The notes below the pieces were generated by a model. It had not been told where the DNA came from, did not search any database, and saw only the letters and a program-made list of their open reading frames with translations. From DASVTR01 sp033855775 (lineage in GTDB: Bacteria; Acidobacteriota; Blastocatellia; Pyrinomonadales; Pyrinomonadaceae): 27,491 nt of DNA. The stretch's first letter is position 1; each line of letters starts with the position of its first letter. A program made the translations under genes and the position numbers. The stretch is from positions 1 to 27,491 of the forward strand of contig JAWVFT010000057.1 of NCBI GenBank assembly GCA_033855775.1, in the 5' to 3' direction. Shown in pieces: positions 24,124 to 27,491 of this stretch.

Positions 24124-24361
24124 GAGCAGTGACGAGTGACGAGTGACGAGCAAGAACAAGTGATGAGTGATGAGTGATGAGAGACAAGTTGATGATGAGT
24201 AATGAGCGATAAGACAAACGCTTTTGCTCATCACTCATTTCTCATCGCTCATCGTCCATCACTTCATGCTTGTCGCTCATCATTCATCACTCATCGCTTG
24301 TCACGCATAACTGCTTTACTGCTTGCTCGTCACTTGTCACTCGTCACTTGTCACTGTCTTT
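24118..24361. repeat. Heptamer palindromic element D (rocA/fmt spacer)
   Basis: From the rocA stop, GTGACGA units (three exact copies) are followed by GTGATGA units and then decayed copies to about 24216. The inverse units (CTCATCA, CGCTCAT, TTGTCAC) follow without a break until the base before the fmt ATG. The ends AAGAGCAGTGACGAG and CTTGTCACTGTCTTT pair with a few G-U or mismatched positions. The left end TAAGAGCAGTGAC is almost the same as that of element C. No gene was seen in this 238-bp spacer. Confidence 0.9.
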
Positions 24362-25288
24362 ATGCGCTTGATTTTCATGGGGACGCCGGAGGCGGCGGTT
24401 CCAACATTGCAGCGATGTCTTGAGGACGGGCATGAGGTTGCGGCTGTGTGGACGCAGCCGGACAGACCCGCGGGGCGTGGCAATCGTTTGACGCCGCCGC
24501 CCGTCAAGGAGTTCGCGCTCGGTCGCGGCCTCATCGTCGAGCAGCCTTTGAAAATCAGGACGGATGAAGCGCGCGAGTTGTTCGCTTCTTACGAAGCGGA
24601 CGCGGCCATCGTCGTCGCTTACGGTCGCATCCTGCCGCAAGGCTTCCTGCGCGCCCCGCGTCGCGGTTGCCTCAACGTGCATTTCTCGCTGCTGCCAAAC
24701 TACAGAGGAGCCGCGCCCGTCAACTGGGCCATCGTGCGCGGCGAGAGCTTGACGGGCGTGACGACGATGCGGATGGACGAGGGCCTGGACACGGGCGCGA
24801 TTCTGTTGCAGCGCGAGACGAGCATCGGCGCAGAGACGACCGCGCCGGAGTTGATGAAGCAACTGGCTGTGATGGGCGCGGAGTTGTTGAGCGAGACGCT
24901 GGAACGGTTGGACGACATCGAGCCGCGCGAGCAGAGCGAAGAGAAGGCGACGTTTGCGCCCGTGCTCAGAAAGGAAGACGGCCTCGTCGATTGGGCGTTG
25001 GACGCTTTTCAAATCGAGCGGCGCGTGCGCGGCTTTCAGCCGTGGCCCAATGCTTACACGACGTATCAATCGCGCCGCCTCGTCATCCGGCGAGCCGCAG
25101 CAGAGCGCGCGAGCCATCAATTCAAGACGGGCGAGATTATCGAAGCGCATGGCGATAGTCTCGTCGTCGCGTGCGGCAGTGAATCGTTGTTGCGATTGCT
25201 GGAAGTGCAGCCGGAAGGGAAGCGTTTGATGAGCGCGCGGGATTTCGTTAACGGCGCGCGTGTGAGCGTGGGGGAAAAAGTCGGATGA
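24362..25288 (+). CDS. fmt: Methionyl-tRNA formyltransferase
   Basis: This enzyme formylates initiator Met-tRNA using 10-formyltetrahydrofolate. The 308-residue protein starts MRLIFMGTPEAAVP and carries the catalytic core LNVHFSLLPNYRGAAPVNWAI, with Asn105 and His107, and MDEGLDTGAIL with Asp143. These correspond to Asn106, His108 and Asp144 of E. coli Fmt. The C-terminal domain (about 205-305) has RRVRGFQPWPNAYT, typical of the tRNA-binding part. The ATG at 24362 gives the standard N-terminus; the frame stays open 13 codons upstream within repeat element D, which I take as noncoding. There is no ribosome binding site. Its stop overlaps the rsmB start in ATGA, indicating translational coupling. 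Confidence 0.97.
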   Translation: MRLIFMGTPEAAVPTLQRCLEDGHEVAAVWTQPDRPAGRGNRLTPPPVKEFALGRGLIVEQPLKIRTDEARELFASYEADAAIVVAYGRILPQGFLRAPRRGCLNVHFSLLPNYRGAAPVNWAIVRGESLTGVTTMRMDEGLDTGAILLQRETSIGAETTAPELMKQLAVMGAELLSETLERLDDIEPREQSEEKATFAPVLRKEDGLVDWALDAFQIERRVRGFQPWPNAYTTYQSRRLVIRRAAAERASHQFKTGEIIEAHGDSLVVACGSESLLRLLEVQPEGKRLMSARDFVNGARVSVGEKVG

Positions 25289-26664
25289 GCGCGCGGCGAA
25301 AGCCCAATGGGCAGTCGGCGCGCAGGCGCAACACGACGCCTGTGTCCGCTGCGCGGAGCGCGGCTTTCAACATTCTGCGTCGAGTCGAAGAAGCAGCAGC
25401 TTACGCATCCGTGTTGCTCGCGGCGACTGATGAAGAGATGCGTGCCGATGACCGCTCTCTCTGTTACGAGTTGACCTTAGGCTGCCTGCGTTGGCAACTC
25501 TGGCTCGACGCTTTGATTGAACGCTATGCAGGCCGCAGCGCCGCGAGCCTCGACGCGCCCGTGCGCCACGCGCTCCGTCTGGGGCTTTACCAGTTACGTT
25601 TTCTGACGCGGATTCCGGCTTCGGCGGTCGTCAACGAATCCGTCAATCTTACTTACGCGGCGCGCGTTCGCTCGGCTGCCGGATTCGTCAACGCCGTCCT
25701 GCGCCGCGCCGTGCGCGAGCCTGACTTTGACCCCGCGGCACACATCACAGAGCCGCTCGCCCGTCTCTCAATCGAGTCTTCACATCCGCTCTGGTTAATC
25801 GAGCGTTGGGCCAACGCCTTCGGCTTTGAAGAGACGCGCGCGTTTGCTCACGCTAACAATGAAGCGCCGCCCGTCGCTTTTCGTCTGAACAATTTAGTTC
25901 GTGACCAAGCGGACGTGTTGGAGAAACTGACGCGCGCCGGAGCGATTCTCACGCCGTCCGAGCTTGCGCCGGAGGCTTGGCGAATTGAAGGAGCGAGCGG
26001 CGCGTTGCGCGAGTTGGCGCGGCAGGGAGCCGTTTATATTCAGGACGAAGCCTCGCAGTTGGTGGCGCACGTGCTGGACGCGCGGAGCCACGAGCGCGTG
26101 CTCGATGCCTGCGCCGCGCCGGGCAGCAAGACGACGCACATCGCCGCTCGTACGACGGATTTGCGCCTGCTCGTCGCGGGCGACATACACCTTCACAGGC
26201 TTCAGCTTGTGCGCGAAGCTGGCGCGCGTTTGTCTATTGGTCAAGTGAGCTTGGTCGAGCACGATGCGACCGCCCGTTTGCCGTTTGCCGAGCGCGCTTT
26301 TGAGCGAGTTTTGGTGGACGCGCCCTGCACTGGAACAGGCACGCTCAGGCGCAACCCCGAAATCCGTTGGCGCATCTCAACCGCTGACGTGGCTGAGCTT
26401 GCCGGACGGCAGCGGCGCATTTTACTCAACGCCGCGCAAACGGTCGCAAGCGGCGGTCGTCTCGTTTACTCGACCTGCTCCGTCGAGCCGGAAGAGAATG
26501 AGTCGGTCGTCGCAGCCTTTCTGCATGAGAGCGAAGAGTTCAGGCCGTTGAAATTGGAGACGCCCGCGCGCTTACTGAATGAGCAGGGAACGACGGCGCG
26601 AACGTGGCCGCAGAGAGACGGCGCGGATGGTTTCTTCATCGCGGCGTTTGAGCGTCGAAGTTGA
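25285..26664 (+). CDS. rsmB: 16S rRNA (cytosine-967 C5)-methyltransferase
   Basis: RsmB (Sun/Fmu) methylates C967 of 16S rRNA using S-adenosylmethionine. The 459-residue protein has an N-terminal NusB-like RNA-binding domain (about 20-150, with ARSAAFNILRRVEE and VNESVNLTYAARVRSAAGFVNAVLRR) and a C-terminal Rossmann methyltransferase domain. Motifs are LDACAAPGSKTTH (273-285, SAM binding), DAPCTGTGTLRRNP with Cys348, and YSTCSVEPEEN with nucleophile Cys398. The 50-residue gap between the two cysteines equals that in E. coli RsmB. The first 18 residues are basic and low complexity. The gene is coupled to fmt through a 4-bp overlap and is followed after 112 nt by the PASTA protein gene. Confidence 0.96.
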   Translation: MSARRKPNGQSARRRNTTPVSAARSAAFNILRRVEEAAAYASVLLAATDEEMRADDRSLCYELTLGCLRWQLWLDALIERYAGRSAASLDAPVRHALRLGLYQLRFLTRIPASAVVNESVNLTYAARVRSAAGFVNAVLRRAVREPDFDPAAHITEPLARLSIESSHPLWLIERWANAFGFEETRAFAHANNEAPPVAFRLNNLVRDQADVLEKLTRAGAILTPSELAPEAWRIEGASGALRELARQGAVYIQDEASQLVAHVLDARSHERVLDACAAPGSKTTHIAARTTDLRLLVAGDIHLHRLQLVREAGARLSIGQVSLVEHDATARLPFAERAFERVLVDAPCTGTGTLRRNPEIRWRISTADVAELAGRQRRILLNAAQTVASGGRLVYSTCSVEPEENESVVAAFLHESEEFRPLKLETPARLLNEQGTTARTWPQRDGADGFFIAAFERRS

Positions 26665-26776
26665 GGGGCGACCGCTAGCTTGCGGGCGGGCAGAGACGGA
26701 TGTTAGACTGCGCGGTCGATAAGAGGCGCGGCTGTCCAATTCCGGGCGGGCGTTTAATGAAGAGGAAGAGCAAACT

Positions 26777-27491
26777 GTGAGCTTTGGAAGGCGCGTGCTC
26801 TCGGCGTTGGGCAAGCTAGGCATTATCATTGCCATCGCCATTGCTTTCCTTTTCGGTCTGGCCGGGACGATTTATCTCTCGCTGCGCACTTCGGAAGTTC
26901 AAGTCCCGGACATCGTTGGCAAGGATTTTCTGGCGGCTGAAACGACGCTCACCAATGCGGGCCTCAACGTCCGCAAACGCGCTGCGCGCCCCACGGCAGA
27001 CAAGCCCAACGTCGTGCTCGACCAGTTGCCGCGCCCCGGCGTCGTCGTCAAAGTCGGCCAGACCGTCGCCGTCGATGTCAGCCGCGCGCCGAAGGACGGC
27101 GAGTACGTTCCCTCGTCCACGACCGAAGCGAAACCCGACGCCGAACAGAAGAACGAGAATCAGAACGCCAACGAAGCGGCGGCGAAGAATCAGAACAACG
27201 GCGCACAGAATCAAAATAATCAGAACCAGAACAAGCGACCGAAGAACGCTAATAATAAGAACGCGAACAATAGCAACAACGCTAACAACAGCAACGCGAA
27301 TCGTAACGCCAACAATCGTAACGCGAATAATCGCAACGCGACCAACGGCAACAACACGAACAATCGCAATGCCAATGCCAATCGCAATGCCAACGCGCCC
27401 GTCAATCGCAACCCGGTTAACTTGAACACGAACAGGCGCGCGCCGCTCCCGACCACGACGCCAGCCAATCCCGGCAGTAACCCGACGCGCA
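26777..27491 (+). CDS. Membrane-anchored PASTA-domain protein with Asn-rich tail, 3' end missing
   Basis: The frame is open from a GTG at 26777 to the window edge (at least 238 residues). AGAGGAAGAG precedes the start at suitable distance. A short cytoplasmic start with RR is followed by a transmembrane helix (about 13-35, LGIIIAIAIAFLFGLAGTIYL). One PASTA domain follows (about 39-100), with VQVPDIVGKDFLAAE, LTNAGLNV, DQLPRPGVVVKVG and VAVDVS, the fold that binds peptidoglycan or beta-lactams in PknB and PBP2x. From about residue 112 the chain is an extreme Asn-rich stretch (NANNRNANNRN type) mixed with Lys, Arg, Gln and Ala. There is no kinase or transpeptidase domain in the visible part. 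It lies downstream of rsmB on the same strand and may belong to the fmt-rsmB operon. Confidence 0.85.
   Translation, partial: MSFGRRVLSALGKLGIIIAIAIAFLFGLAGTIYLSLRTSEVQVPDIVGKDFLAAETTLTNAGLNVRKRAARPTADKPNVVLDQLPRPGVVVKVGQTVAVDVSRAPKDGEYVPSSTTEAKPDAEQKNENQNANEAAAKNQNNGAQNQNNQNQNKRPKNANNKNANNSNNANNSNANRNANNRNANNRNATNGNNTNNRNANANRNANAPVNRNPVNLNTNRRAPLPTTTPANPGSNPTR

Noticed and set aside
22849..24234. 461-codon minus-strand frame opposite rocA
   Set aside because: It is a shadow of a well-conserved gene and begins within repeat element D with a SLITHHS-like peptide.
26757..26780. Seven-codon frame MKRKSKL ending in a TGA that overlaps the GTG of the PASTA gene
   Set aside because: It consists mainly of the purine-rich ribosome binding region; nothing supports a leader peptide.

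Overview
The window is about 27.5 kb of GC-rich bacterial chromosome. It is mostly housekeeping genes, with two unusual large membrane proteins and an unusual set of intergenic repeats. Gene content (CIRCE-controlled groESL, long-form SAICAR synthase, AMIN-like/HEAT membrane proteins, M1 peptidase with HEAT tail, DUF1206 protein, def/fmt/rsmB plus an Asn-rich PASTA protein) and the repeats suggest an uncultured-type Acidobacteriota, perhaps class Blastocatellia. That placement is an inference from gene content and was not tested by phylogeny.

Left part, minus strand (1-3744): the start of groEL, groES and their promoter with a near-perfect CIRCE operator; a 441-bp minisatellite of exactly 21 units of 21 bp; a small Fis-type helix-turn-helix protein; CvpA; PurC; a heptamer hairpin element; and a DinB-like protein. 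dinB, purC, cvpA and the Fis-type gene run in that order on one strand.

Centre, plus strand (3929-14660): a secreted M1 metallopeptidase with a C-terminal HEAT array; a GC-rich palindromic spacer; an OmpR/PhoB-type response regulator with no kinase beside it; then two adjacent paralogous envelope proteins. Each paralogue has an N-terminal hydrophobic segment, an AMIN-like beta domain, a Pro/Ala/Gln/Asn-rich linker, a transmembrane helix near residue 310-330 and cytoplasmic HEAT repeats. The second one carries about 360 residues of highly charged helix inserted into the HEAT array. This pair is the best candidate for an undescribed system.

Right part (14793-27491), mostly plus strand: uvrB; a DNPH1/Rcl-like nucleotide hydrolase; an FAD-linked D-2-hydroxyacid dehydrogenase; aroC with a strong terminator; on the minus strand a DUF1206 membrane protein and an easily missed 56-residue membrane protein; then def, rocA, fmt, rsmB and a PASTA protein cut by the window edge.

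Four intergenic spacers (dinB/purC, HEAT protein/uvrB, FAD dehydrogenase/aroC, rocA/fmt) are built almost wholly from degenerate 7-bp repeats of the type GTGAYRA, arranged as inverted arms. In three of them the element runs from the stop codon of one gene to the ATG of the next. uvrB, aroC and fmt therefore share almost the same leader (GTCACTG, a short pyrimidine run, then ATG) and lack a Shine-Dalgarno sequence. Two further spacers (6561-6790 and 20246-20349) hold palindromes of different sequence but similar design. No tRNA, rRNA, CRISPR array, transposase or prophage gene was seen.
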